NCBI RefSeq assembly: GCF_013426205.1
Contig: NC_089425.1
Coordinates: forward strand, 62,001-126,000
Length of the DNA: 64,000 bases
From: Metarhizium brunneum
Taxonomy: Eukaryota; Ascomycota; Sordariomycetes; Hypocreales; Clavicipitaceae
Direction: 5' to 3'
Shown here: positions 12,139 through 21,888 of the stretch, one piece after another
Position numbering within the stretch: the first letter of the stretch is position 1
How the letters are laid out: every line of letters begins with the position of its first letter
Notes under the pieces: generated by a model
What the model saw: the letters and a program-made list of their open reading frames with translations, nothing else
The model's database searches: none
Told to the model about the DNA's origin: nothing
Program-made: the position numbers and the translations under genes

Positions 12139-13933
12139 CAGGGCGGGTGGTTTAACGCCGCCGTGGTGGTTTAAGCGGCAAAGCCCGCCAATCCTGACTG
12201 TGCACAGGTTGTCTGGTTTCTGAAGAGCCAATCCTAGTTCCCCGGGTGGCTGGATCGAGCGATTCGGACGACTGCGACTTCTCATTAACCAGAAGCAACA
12301 TGTCCGGTATCAGTACGCACTACTTCTGAATTGCATTAACCCTATGGGTCGGTGCGTAAGAATAACCGTGTTGTCGAGAAATTCAGTGTGCATACGGGAT
12401 GATAATGGCAAGCAGCTAGAACTGGCAACGTCGCAGTATGCAAATATAAAGTCGACAGTCACTGTTGATACGGGTGTTCTAGCCATAATGGTCTGGCCTC
12501 CAAAACTCACTGACCAAGGGAAACGGCTCTACAATGAACACGTGAAGTTGTTTCGAAAAGACTTGATGAGTGCACAACCGCTAAATCCGGCTTCCCATAC
12601 GGCCGTTTCGCCTGAGTGGTGCGGTGTACAAGAGCGCGCGACCAAGAAAAATGACTGTGAAGAGGAGCAAAGAGGCGGAACCAGTGAAGACGTGCAACAG
12701 GCATATCCACGCCTCGTACATGTTGCAAACTTCTAAGGGGGTGTTCGAGCTGTTCCTCGACAACAACGCCGACAAAATACAAGATTATGTGGATGAACTG
12801 GCAGCATGCTCTGCCACTCTACATATTCGCGGAAGCGGGACGTTACGACGCGCACTTCCCTGAACAACTGTTTGCTCGTGATGCTTTGATGAATTGAGTT
12901 GACGACTCAGAATAATTTTCTGAAACGCCTATTCCATATGCTATTTGGCGGAGGTGTTTCCCTCTTGCAGAGCGGTTGCTAGACCAAGGGTGCGAATCCG
13001 CATGTAGAGGTAGCTGTCGACGGTTCACGAATGCGCAACGTTTCCATAACCAAGGGACGACGCCTTCAGGCACGCCGACACCGATGCCATCCGAATCAAG
13101 ACCCAAGCGGGACGGAAACAATCCTGGCAAGACGGTTTGATGCTCTGGTTTTGGTCCCGTGATCGTGGCCCTTGTGTAACAGGCCATTTCCGTGACAATA
13201 TGGCATCTAGTAATTTACTCCAAACAAAGAAGAGCTTCGGCACTATTCGCTGCATTTATTGCTTGCGTCGTGGCTATAATTGTATGGGTAAGCAACGTCG
13301 GTCGGTCATGGCCGTCTCGATACAGTCGCGCTATATTGTTTGTTCATAGTACTTGACTGTATAGCACATCGGTAGCCTATATTATTGGTGGCAGTATTTC
13401 ACCGTTGCCCTTCTCTTTGAACCGGTCTTTGGATAATCCACCTTTGATATATTCCGCCTTTACTATAGCAAATGGCTAAATAGCCCCAACCTTGACGCTT
13501 GTCAAGTACCCAGTCTATAGAATATAATCCCTCTTGAAACCAGACTATCCCGAAGGAGGCAGGGGGACTTTATTCCTTCTCGAAACCAGAGGGAGCCTTG
13601 TCCATGACGAAATTGGTGGGAGGGAGGGCGGCATCATCGAATGCGATGCCATCGGCATTGTTACACGAAAAAGGCCCAACAGATCGTGAAGCCCAACAAA
13701 GGGGCTTCACCGATACGGGACTTATTGGTTACACGGCTTGAACACGTGCCCGGGCGTTCCTTTCATGTGTATATAACGGACCTTTCCCTTCCTTCCTCTC
13801 AGCAACTCAGGCCCTTTGACATCCTGCGAGATTATTATTGAATTGAACCTTTACGTTCCGAGCCCTCATAACGAGCCCTTGTCACCGGTATCCTTGGGCT
13901 TCCCGCCACTACCACAGTTTTCCCAGCTCCCGA
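12139..13933. other. gene-poor stretch with coding-like fragments
   Basis: Frames at 12344-12736 (plus, ends VHVANF) and 12624-12863 (plus, contains GVFELFLDNNADKIQDYVDE) overlap in different frames and look like remnants of one interrupted protein. A frame at 13137-13349 holds CIYCLRRGYNCMG, a cysteine pattern loosely like fungal zinc-binding motifs, but it cannot be extended. The remainder to 13933 has no gene I can support. Confidence 0.4.
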
Positions 13934-14236
13934 CTATCCAAGTTCATCATGGGTATTCTTCTTATCGTCCATGCACTTTTCCAATTGACTAGCGCCATCG
14001 TCGACTGAGCATACGCGCTTGATGCCCTCGACACAACGACGAACCTCGAGCTTGCATGAGGACTCTGGTATACCAAATTTGCTTTCGCCTCCACAGAACT
14101 CGTCTTGCATGTCTCGAAAACGCGTGAATAGTTCGACTGAACCGACCCCCGGACAATCTCTTGTCGGTGGCGTCCAAACAGGTCCCGCGAGAGCGGCGGC
14201 AATAAAAGTAGAACCGAGAGTAATAGAGTACTTCAT
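13934..14236 (-). CDS. small secreted cysteine-rich protein (100 aa)
   Basis: One exon, ATG at 14236, TAG at 13934. The same frame continues upstream of this ATG, but only the segment from MKYSITLGSTFIAAALAGP gives a sensible signal peptide (cleavage near residue 18). The mature protein is about 80 residues and has six cysteines at 28, 48, 61, 68, 76 and 88, consistent with three disulfides. It is otherwise polar. No family is recognised, and the spacing does not match hydrophobins (no CC pairs) or CFEM (eight Cys). It sits alone in a gene-poor, relatively AT-rich region, a common setting for effector-like genes. A role in host or microbe interaction is inference. Confidence 0.65.
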   Translation of the reverse strand: MKYSITLGSTFIAAALAGPVWTPPTRDCPGVGSVELFTRFRDMQDEFCGGESKFGIPESSCKLEVRRCVEGIKRVCSVDDGASQLEKCMDDKKNTHDELG

Positions 14237-15972
14237 AGTCAGTAGGTAGTGTAAAAAGGCTTTTTTTTTTTTGGCTTTTAAAAGAAACCAAGTTGGCAGG
14301 ATACGGCGTGATTCAAATGTCAATAACAAGATAGGGGCAAGGCTTGTTATTTATATACGGCGGCGTATTGTGTTGAGAGCTGCGTTTCCAAGGGTCACGT
14401 AATTGCACATGCATAAATCGAACTGACTAGCATGTTGCCCAGATTCATACCCTCAGACTATACTGGTACTATACTGGAGCATTCGATGCCTTGGAAGCGG
14501 TACACGACGCGTGTATACGGGCTGCGTTGTCGGAAGGCCTCTCATTTGAGCTGGCAGCAAGGCATAAACTTGTAAATATGAAACCATAGAGCTGGAGACT
14601 ACTCCGTACTCCGTATACTGACTCGGATTAAAGTATTGAATGATTTAACTTGTGCGACCGGTGACGTTACTACACTGCTAGATGATGCACACAAGCATGA
14701 CTCACGCTACGCCTAATAATCCAATATATTTGTTAATGCACTTATTATATGTGGCAATAGCGAGTCATTTATATATTATCAAAACTCAAATTCGCCAAGT
14801 ATCATATTTTTATCAAGTTTTTGTATCATGCGCCATGTTATCATGAGATGTGTCAAGTTTACATGAGACGAGGCACCGTCACGGGCCGCCCTCGATGCAT
14901 GTGCTGTACGGAGTACGGAGTAGAGGTAACCTTGAATATCAAGCAGCAAGCTGTACTTGTTATACATTATAACCGCTGCCTCATGCCTCCACCTAGGTCT
15001 TTTTATATTGCAGTTTGTACCCTGCCTCTTCAGTAGAGTTAAATTGTGTACCAGGACATATGCGGCCTCAAGGAGCCAAGTCATGCATCAGTAGCTTCAC
15101 CCTCCTGGGCCCGGGAACACACCACAGGTTGCCAAATTGCTTTGCATGATGGCTGCACCGGGTGAAGCCGTACGACTGGCGTCGGCAATGGCGAGGACAC
15201 AACCCGTGCGCTTGAACTTGATGCCCTTTATTCACCCCTGCACATGCGCATTTGGGGTTGAACTTGAGGGTTGCTACATTTTCCTGTCCTGGACGAACGG
15301 GATGTGAAAAGGGCTCAAGGGGGCTTGGAGCAAATAGCTCCATTCATCCAATAACAGTCTTTGGTATCAAAGGTCCTTGGTTTTCCTCAAGGCCTTGTTG
15401 GCCAAAGGCGTCTTTAAATACAAGAAGTTGGTGAGGGACTTTATGTGTAACCTTAAATATTGGGCCATGTCCGTGTGGCACCGGATATCTCTATAAACAT
15501 GCCCTGGGGCCAGCCGCGCTTAGCAGGTTTCTTCACAACCACCCTATTAATAAGGCATCAGTTGGTCAAATAGATCATTAACGCATATCACACTTTCAGA
15601 GTTAACCTTGTAAGTTTCAGCAGGCTCCGGAATTCGCCCCTATCTAGGCGCTTGGTAAACCTGGTCACCTTTATCAGTAATTATTTTTTAACCAGATGGG
15701 CCATCTAGCTGTCACACTATATCATATAATACATTATATGGTATTCTACTACATTGTTGTACATGTAGAACTGGAAGACGTCTGGTCTGGTCTGCCGAGT
15801 CCGATGTCGTGATTCGTCTAGACTCTCTCTGGTGGCTCCACCGGCGGCAGACCAGGCTTCTGTCCATCTGCCCAAGTACTTGGAGCTCCCAGCTCAGCTT
15901 CTGGCGCAAACATCCTCGCATCAGGATATTCCCGCGCCGTCGCCAGTCCATGGTCCAGCCTAATTCTTCGCC
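14237..15972. other. intergenic, AT-rich, with CTCCGTA/TACGGAG motifs
   Basis: This 1.74-kb stretch has no convincing gene. Dispersed-motif copies are at 14600-14618 (two overlapping TACTCCGTA units) and 14907-14922 (two TACGGAGTA units). The last few hundred bases should contain the promoter of the CWF19-like gene. Confidence 0.6.
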
Positions 15973-18039
15973 ATGGATGGCCTAGACGACTTTGAAAAAT
16001 CTCTTGCCGCCGAACGGCTGGAGCGCGAAAAGGCAGAAAGGGCAGAACAGCATCGAGACCGCCATCAAGGCCATCGCAAACACCGACATCATCATCGACA
16101 CAACGACCGCGACGATAAAGAAAGAGACGGAGAGCACAGCCATCACCGCCGTCGAGACCATGAAGATGACCACGGCCATAGGCACAAGAGAAGTCGACAC
16201 TCTCACGACCAAGCCGATGACGCGCACCGGTCGAGACACAGGCACCATGGCCACGGAAGCAGGGAACGCCATTCGCAACGCCGGCCAGAGACGGGGCGGG
16301 AGTCATCGAGTAACGGGGGCTCGTCCGATGCTCCCGTGCGTGATGCATGGATGACGGCGCCATCGTCCATCGAGGTCGAGCATGTACACCGCGCAGAGAG
16401 AAGCAAGCCTCCATCGCCGCCTCCGCAGCAACCGAAGCGAATCATCCACTCTCGCGAACTCAATCAAACCATCCACCAACTAGACCAACAATCGTCACTG
16501 TCTGACATGCAGCAACCCACCGCCGAGAGAAAAGTCGACTACGTATTTGGCGACTCGGGCTCTTCATGGCGCTTAACAAAGCTGCGGGGGGTGTACACCA
16601 CTGCCGAAGCAAGTGGACGGCCAGTCGAAGACGTGGCGATGGAGCGCTACGGCAGCTTACAAGACTTTGATGACGCGCGAGAAGAGAAGGAAGAAATGGA
16701 GCGGCGCAGGATCTACGGTGAAGGGTACAAGGAGAAGGAAAGGCCCATGGGAGACCTGTATCGAGCTCGAGAACACGACAAGTCGAGGGCACATGACGAC
16801 TCTGCTGCCGCCGCGGAACCAGATTCAGGCACTGTCATACCCGAAGAACCGTCACGGAATGCAGCCATGGACCAAACATCTCTTAACCGCCTCCGCGCCC
16901 AGATGATGAAGGCCAAGCTGCGCCGGGCCCCCAACGCCGCACAGCTGGAGGAGGAATACAATCGCGCCGCAGCTCTCGGCCCCCGGCCCAATGCTCCCGA
17001 GGCCGTCGTCCTCGGCATAATGGACAACCGCCAGTTGGCCGGCACCAGAGGGGAGGTCAAGGCTGTCGACACCAAACGCGGCCGCGAGAGGGGTCTGGTG
17101 GAAGAAAACAACGACATGTCCATCGAGGACATGGTCAGGGAAGAACGCCGCACCAAGAACCAGCTAGGTGGCGAAGGACTGCGTCTCGCAGAACGCATTT
17201 CCAAGGACGCCAAGTACGACAACGACCTGGACTACATGGATGAGAATGCAGAAAAGCTCGCCAAACGTGTGCACAAGAGCGAGATCAACCTCAAGAACAT
17301 GGCCGTCAACGAGTTCCAAAAGATGAACCGCATCCTGGAGAGCTGCCCCCTGTGCCACCACGAAGACAAGGGCCGCCCGCCCCTGGCACCCGTCATATCC
17401 CTCGGCACGCGCGTCTTTGTGACCCTCACCACGGAGCCCGAGATCAGTCCCGGCGGCGCCGTCATCGTGCCCATCACGCACCGCGGCAACCTTTTGGAAT
17501 GCGACGACGACGAGTGGGAGGAGATTCGCAACTTCATGAAGAGCCTCACGCGCATGTACCACGACCAAGGGCGCGACGTCGTCTTTTACGAGAACGCCGC
17601 CGCGCCGCATCGCCACATGCACGCGGCCATGGTTGCCGTCCCCATTCCCTACCAAGAGGGCGCCACGGCGCCGGCATACTTCAAAGAGGCCTTTCTCTCC
17701 AGCGACGAGGAGTGGTCGCAGCACAAAAAGGTGATTGACACGGCGGCCAAGGCCCGTGACGGCATGGGCAGAATGGCCTTCAGGAGGAGCATCGCCAAGG
17801 AGATGCCCTACTTCCACGTCTGGTTCTCGCTGGACGGCGGGCTGGGGCACATTGTCGAGAATGCGGACCGCTGGCCCAGGGGCGATTTGTTTGCAAGGGA
17901 AGTCCTGGGCGGGATATGCGATGCCGAGCCGCACATTGTCAAGAAGCAGGGCCGGTGGGTGCGTGGTGATGCGCGTGTGGATGAGTGGAAAAGAGGCTGG
18001 AGGAAGTTTGACTGGACACGGGTCTTGGAGGAGCCGTGA
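15973..18039 (+). CDS. CWF19-like splicing factor (CwfJ domains)
   Basis: Single exon, 688 residues, ATG at 15973. The N-terminal ~130 residues are extremely charged, with His/Arg/Asp-rich low complexity (HRHHGHGSRERH), as in Cwf19 orthologues. The C-terminal third holds CwfJ_C_1 and CwfJ_C_2 (PF04677/PF04676). SCPLCHHEDKG near residue 457 supplies zinc ligands and HRHMHAAM near residue 545 is the HIT-like histidine motif. GLGHIVENADRWPRGDLFAREVLG is the family's second conserved block, quoted here as GLGHIVENA and FAREVLG. CWF19 proteins associate with the spliceosome and the lariat-debranching enzyme Dbr1, so a nuclear role in pre-mRNA splicing and lariat turnover is expected. AATAAA at 18080-18085 may serve 3' processing. 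Confidence 0.93.
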   Translation: MDGLDDFEKSLAAERLEREKAERAEQHRDRHQGHRKHRHHHRHNDRDDKERDGEHSHHRRRDHEDDHGHRHKRSRHSHDQADDAHRSRHRHHGHGSRERHSQRRPETGRESSSNGGSSDAPVRDAWMTAPSSIEVEHVHRAERSKPPSPPPQQPKRIIHSRELNQTIHQLDQQSSLSDMQQPTAERKVDYVFGDSGSSWRLTKLRGVYTTAEASGRPVEDVAMERYGSLQDFDDAREEKEEMERRRIYGEGYKEKERPMGDLYRAREHDKSRAHDDSAAAAEPDSGTVIPEEPSRNAAMDQTSLNRLRAQMMKAKLRRAPNAAQLEEEYNRAAALGPRPNAPEAVVLGIMDNRQLAGTRGEVKAVDTKRGRERGLVEENNDMSIEDMVREERRTKNQLGGEGLRLAERISKDAKYDNDLDYMDENAEKLAKRVHKSEINLKNMAVNEFQKMNRILESCPLCHHEDKGRPPLAPVISLGTRVFVTLTTEPEISPGGAVIVPITHRGNLLECDDDEWEEIRNFMKSLTRMYHDQGRDVVFYENAAAPHRHMHAAMVAVPIPYQEGATAPAYFKEAFLSSDEEWSQHKKVIDTAAKARDGMGRMAFRRSIAKEMPYFHVWFSLDGGLGHIVENADRWPRGDLFAREVLGGICDAEPHIVKKQGRWVRGDARVDEWKRGWRKFDWTRVLEEP

Positions 18040-18323
18040 TGGTGTTTGCAGGCGGCGCATGTTTAATATTGTGTTTCAAAATAAAGAATTCACGGCAGGA
18101 AATGACTGGAATATCAGTTTTGTACAATACCGGTGATGATTGCAGCTGCTGAGAAGACCAGTTTTGCACTCCCGCCCGTGGACTGGCTGTTGGACAGTCC
18201 AGTGCAAGAAATAAAACGCACTCATTCGGTCAGTGACCAAATAAAAAAAAAGGAATAAAAAATCATAATAAATGAAAGCAGTTACAAAAAAGAAATGCTC
18301 GGAAAGCATCGTGGAACGATCTT

Positions 18324-18407
18324 TGCTCCCGGCAGGGCTTGAACCTGCGGCCTCCGCATCACTAACGTTTATTAGTACGAAGCTCTAACCAACTGAGCTA
18401 CGGAAGC
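18324..18407 (-). tRNA. tRNA-Ile(AAU) with 10-nt intron
   Basis: The minus strand folds as a full cloverleaf: acceptor GCTTCCG/CGGGAGC plus discriminator A, D arm GCTC/GAGC, anticodon stem TCGTA/TGCGG and T arm GCAGG-TTCAAGC-CCTGC. The anticodon loop CTAATA+A carries anticodon AAU (18371-18373), read as inosine-34 for isoleucine. A 10-nt intron (18360-18369) sits after position 37, the canonical eukaryotic place. The total of 84 nt equals a 74-nt mature tRNA plus the intron. CCA is not encoded, as expected for a nuclear tRNA. Confidence 0.93.
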
Positions 18408-19473
18408 TTCCCGAAATGATTTGCTCCTGACGATGCTAATTCGCAACTTCAATAGCTAGCATGCGCGCCACTTCAAACCACCTTCACTGTGACTAGATAA
18501 CAAATTCGATAATTCTCACTATGGCATGGGTTCAAGTCTTGATACGGCTTCTAGCCAAATTTTCGCCAGTTTCATACACCCCTTTCGCGATAATAGCCCA
18601 GTCACGCCCATAGACGCCAAGGACAAGAACAGCTCATGTACACCGACAGCACTGGCGGACATCGAGACAGCCTGCTGGGACACAAATTTTCGGTCAAGCT
18701 GCCGATAGAAAACACCCACTTTCCTGAGATGTATGCTGCATGCGGCAGCGGTACTCATTTGCTAGCATGTAAGGTGAGTTTAGCCTGTGGAATCATAGAC
18801 GCTGGCCACATACGCCAGATGCGCTCATTACGGCGAGATAACGGGTCAGGCGTAATATATGCATGTTCATAACTTAGCTACCTACTGTGACATTACGTTC
18901 TCTTCTAGTCTTTTTTTCTCTTCCTTTTTCCCGCCGCGCTCATTCACTCCGAGCCAATTCCATCCACCCCAAGCTACAACGTCGACTATTTGCACCATAA
19001 AACAAGTGCGCCAGAATATCCACTGGCCGCCTGTAATCTAGTGATATAATTCCAAACCACCCATATATAATGAAACAGAAACTTCCTTCCTCCACGAAAT
19101 ACCAAGACGATCGGAAAAGGCAGGAAATGCGACGCAATATGCTGTGGCTGTTGACGCTTACTTCTGTCACGCAAGCGATGCGATTCGAAACCCAAGCAAT
19201 TGGCCGCCGATAGGGGATAACATGTCAAAAAGAGCCATGTCCATAAGGTGACAGCGATGATATCTCAAGATTATATGTATGTTCAGGTACTCTGCCTCGG
19301 ATTAATGCCTTGCCTATTATAAGATTTCACTGATCATATGCTGGAAGATAACGAACAGGATGCCATACCTGCATGACTGCCGCGCGTTGTGGCGTATCAC
19401 AATGCATGTATAAAAACTCCTGATGGGGAAGTAATGGGCCTTCAGAGGCGCACACTGAAGCAGAAACGGCGCT
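18408..19473. other. intergenic
   Basis: A 1.07-kb gap between the tRNA and the 3' end of the membrane-protein gene. A CT-rich tract occurs at about 18900-18935. No gene is supported. Confidence 0.55.
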
Positions 19474-21079
19474 TCATTTATACTTGTTTAACTTCACCTT
19501 CAGTAACATTAGTCGCAAGCGCTTGATGTTTCGCTCCTCGGCATCTATCATAAGCTCCATTCTGCTCTTCATTAGTTTTAGGGTCGGCTGTTTGAAACGA
19601 GTACCCCATATCGAACTGAGAGGCTGTCCCTGCGAGTTAGCAGGCCCTTCTTCAGGTGAAGAGGAGTCACTCCTGACGCCACTGTCCTCCTCGACACCCG
19701 ATTGTGTGGCCTCCTCCGCAATATTGTCCCTCTGTCTACCCTCCTCTTGACAAGATCCTTGCGTCTGTGTATCCTCCTGGGCAGGTGTATTTCCGGAAGG
19801 TTCTGCCAAATTATTTAGAAGAACATCCCAGTACTCGTCTGTCAGTGTTCCGTAACTTCCCGGTTCCCCGACCGACCCCCAGAAGATATCTTCCAAGTCT
19901 GTATAGAGTTTGTCGAAGTAGCCGAAGGTTTCCTCAAAGTCTCTACAGCATTCTTTGAAGTCGTTGAAAAGTTCTCCAGAGTCTTCAAAGTATTCCTCAA
20001 AGTCCCCATAGCGGTTTTCAAAGTCTAGCTTAGACCGGCCTTTGGTTGGGTTCGTCCCCTTGTCGAGTTGTCGGATTGGTGCATCCTGGACATACTTTAG
20101 AACGCTTGGCACTAAGACCAGCAGCAGACCAAGAACCATGGCAACATTATACGCAACGAGGAAGACCAGAGAGCTGCATCCGTCTTGAGAAGAATCTGCT
20201 GTGTCAAAGTTGGGAGCTTCCTCATTCAAGGCCCAATGGGCCACTGTGTATACTCCAACCCCAAGAATAAATGCTCCCGAGGACCAAACCGATAACATAG
20301 TCGGGATTCTCATCATAAAGGCCGCATGAAACGATACATTCTTCCAACGCATGCTTTTCATCGGTTCCCTGGCCCTCACCACGCGGTCCGGGCAGTTCAT
20401 GCCGTAAGTCGCTTCACCACCTTGTTCATGCTTGAGACTACGAGGCGAGTCTTGGCAGACCTGCCTGTCAACGTCTGTGGGGGTCCCCTGTTTGTTGGCG
20501 GGTGTGCCAAACCACTTCTTCACATCAGAGGGCTCCAAGAGGCTGTCCATATGCCGTCGTAAGGTAAACGCGAGGAAGACAGACAGTATGCCAGTCGTAA
20601 GGCTGAAGACGAGGGCTACCTGGGTCATCCAAGGTACGAGGAATAGATAGCGAAGCGACAATGCAAACAGGCACAATTGTACCACATCAAACGCCTGTGT
20701 TGCAGAATCGCTTGTCAGTCCTTGCAGAAGAATGAAAGAAACAACGACAGCAGAGGGGAACAAGAAACACATACGGGATTGAAATGTGTAGTACAGCGAT
20801 TAGATATAAATTCCTTTAGCCTCATTGCCTTCTCTGCAGCTAGGGGGTCATCGACAGGAGGATCAAGTATGCCTCGCTGGATACAATCAAGCTCATTGCG
20901 AACGTCTGGGAAAATAAGAACCAGAAGTATGGCACGAAGCGGGCCATAGTCACGTTTAAATTCCAAGAACGTAGGGACCGCAGGGAAAGCCTTTCCAATA
21001 TGACGAACCAGTGCAGAAGCCACGACGCTAGGATCACAATGCCGTAGGCAACACGGGCCATAATGATGGATTTCCACAT
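19474..21079 (-). CDS. multi-pass membrane protein of unknown function (N-terminal exon uncertain)
   Basis: The last exon, 19474-20694, is secure: 407 codons joined through an 80-nt intron (20695-20774, donor GTATGT, branch CTGAC, acceptor CAG, phase 0) to an upstream exon ending HFNP. It has at least three hydrophobic segments: LCLFALSLRYLFLVPW, the region around SGAFILGVGVYTVAHWAL, and VAYNVAMVLGLLLVLVPSVL. A very acidic, aromatic-rich repeat-like region (DFEEYFEDSGELFNDF) and a basic coiled C-terminus follow. The N-terminus is unresolved. The ATG at 21079 opens a hydrophobic, plausible frame that stops at 20840, while the frame that splices to exon 2 lacks an early ATG. An extra intron with several possible donors or a frameshift is needed. 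No family is recognised. Confidence 0.6.
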
Positions 21080-21888
21080 GGTAGATGAACACAGTTCAAA
21101 TGTGACAAATGGGGTCGCACGACGAAGCAGATGGTTGAGTTGCTGGGTGTTGAAGATGGAGGGTAAACTTTGGCGCGAGGATTAGACATTCTCCATGCTT
21201 CTATGCCCACTGGTCTGACCAGCTGACAACCAGCTGCCTTCCTTTTTTATCTTTTGTTTTTTTTTAAGAACACGGAGTGCCAGCTGACAGATCGTGCCTG
21301 CCGTAAGAAACGTTTAGCCTAGACGAATGGAGACAAATCCAGAATGGCATGGCACTTGTGCAAGAACAACGTGCAGTACAACATCTGTGCCGGAAAATAT
21401 AATCAACGAATCCATCACAAACAGCTGTCCGCTGCCAATCATGCCAAGACTCGCCAAAAACTGCCGCTGACAACTGAGCTACGGCTCATCGATAAAGAGG
21501 CTTGAACCTTCTCCAGATAATCACACATGGTGTCCAAAACGTCAGCCGCGGCAAAAGTACACCCCAGTCGTCTCAATTACACCCCAAAGAAAATACAAAG
21601 GGCTCTATTTCTTGTCTTTTTTTACGCCAAGCAATGCCCAAGCTCATTAGATATATGTGTCCCTCTCTGCAACCCCATTATACATGGACCCCTCCAGTCT
21701 GCTAATTTATATTGATACAACGCACGCAAAGTAATACCGGGGTATCATAGTCGTGGTATTACTTTCCGCGCTTCCGTTCGATAAGCGATACCTGGTATCC
21801 AGTCACAAAATGAATGAAAATCGGATTCAGTCCGTCGTAGCGCTCATCGACCTCTGACGCAAGACCAGTGATGCAACATCTTGGCACC
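21080..21888. other. intergenic
   Basis: An 809-base gap between two minus-strand genes, covering the promoter of the membrane-protein gene and the 3' UTR of the hydrolase gene. No additional gene is seen. Confidence 0.6.

Noticed and set aside
13137..13349. CIYCLRRGYNCMG frame as a zinc-finger gene
   Set aside because: Only one partial cysteine motif; the frame cannot be extended or spliced to a recognisable domain.
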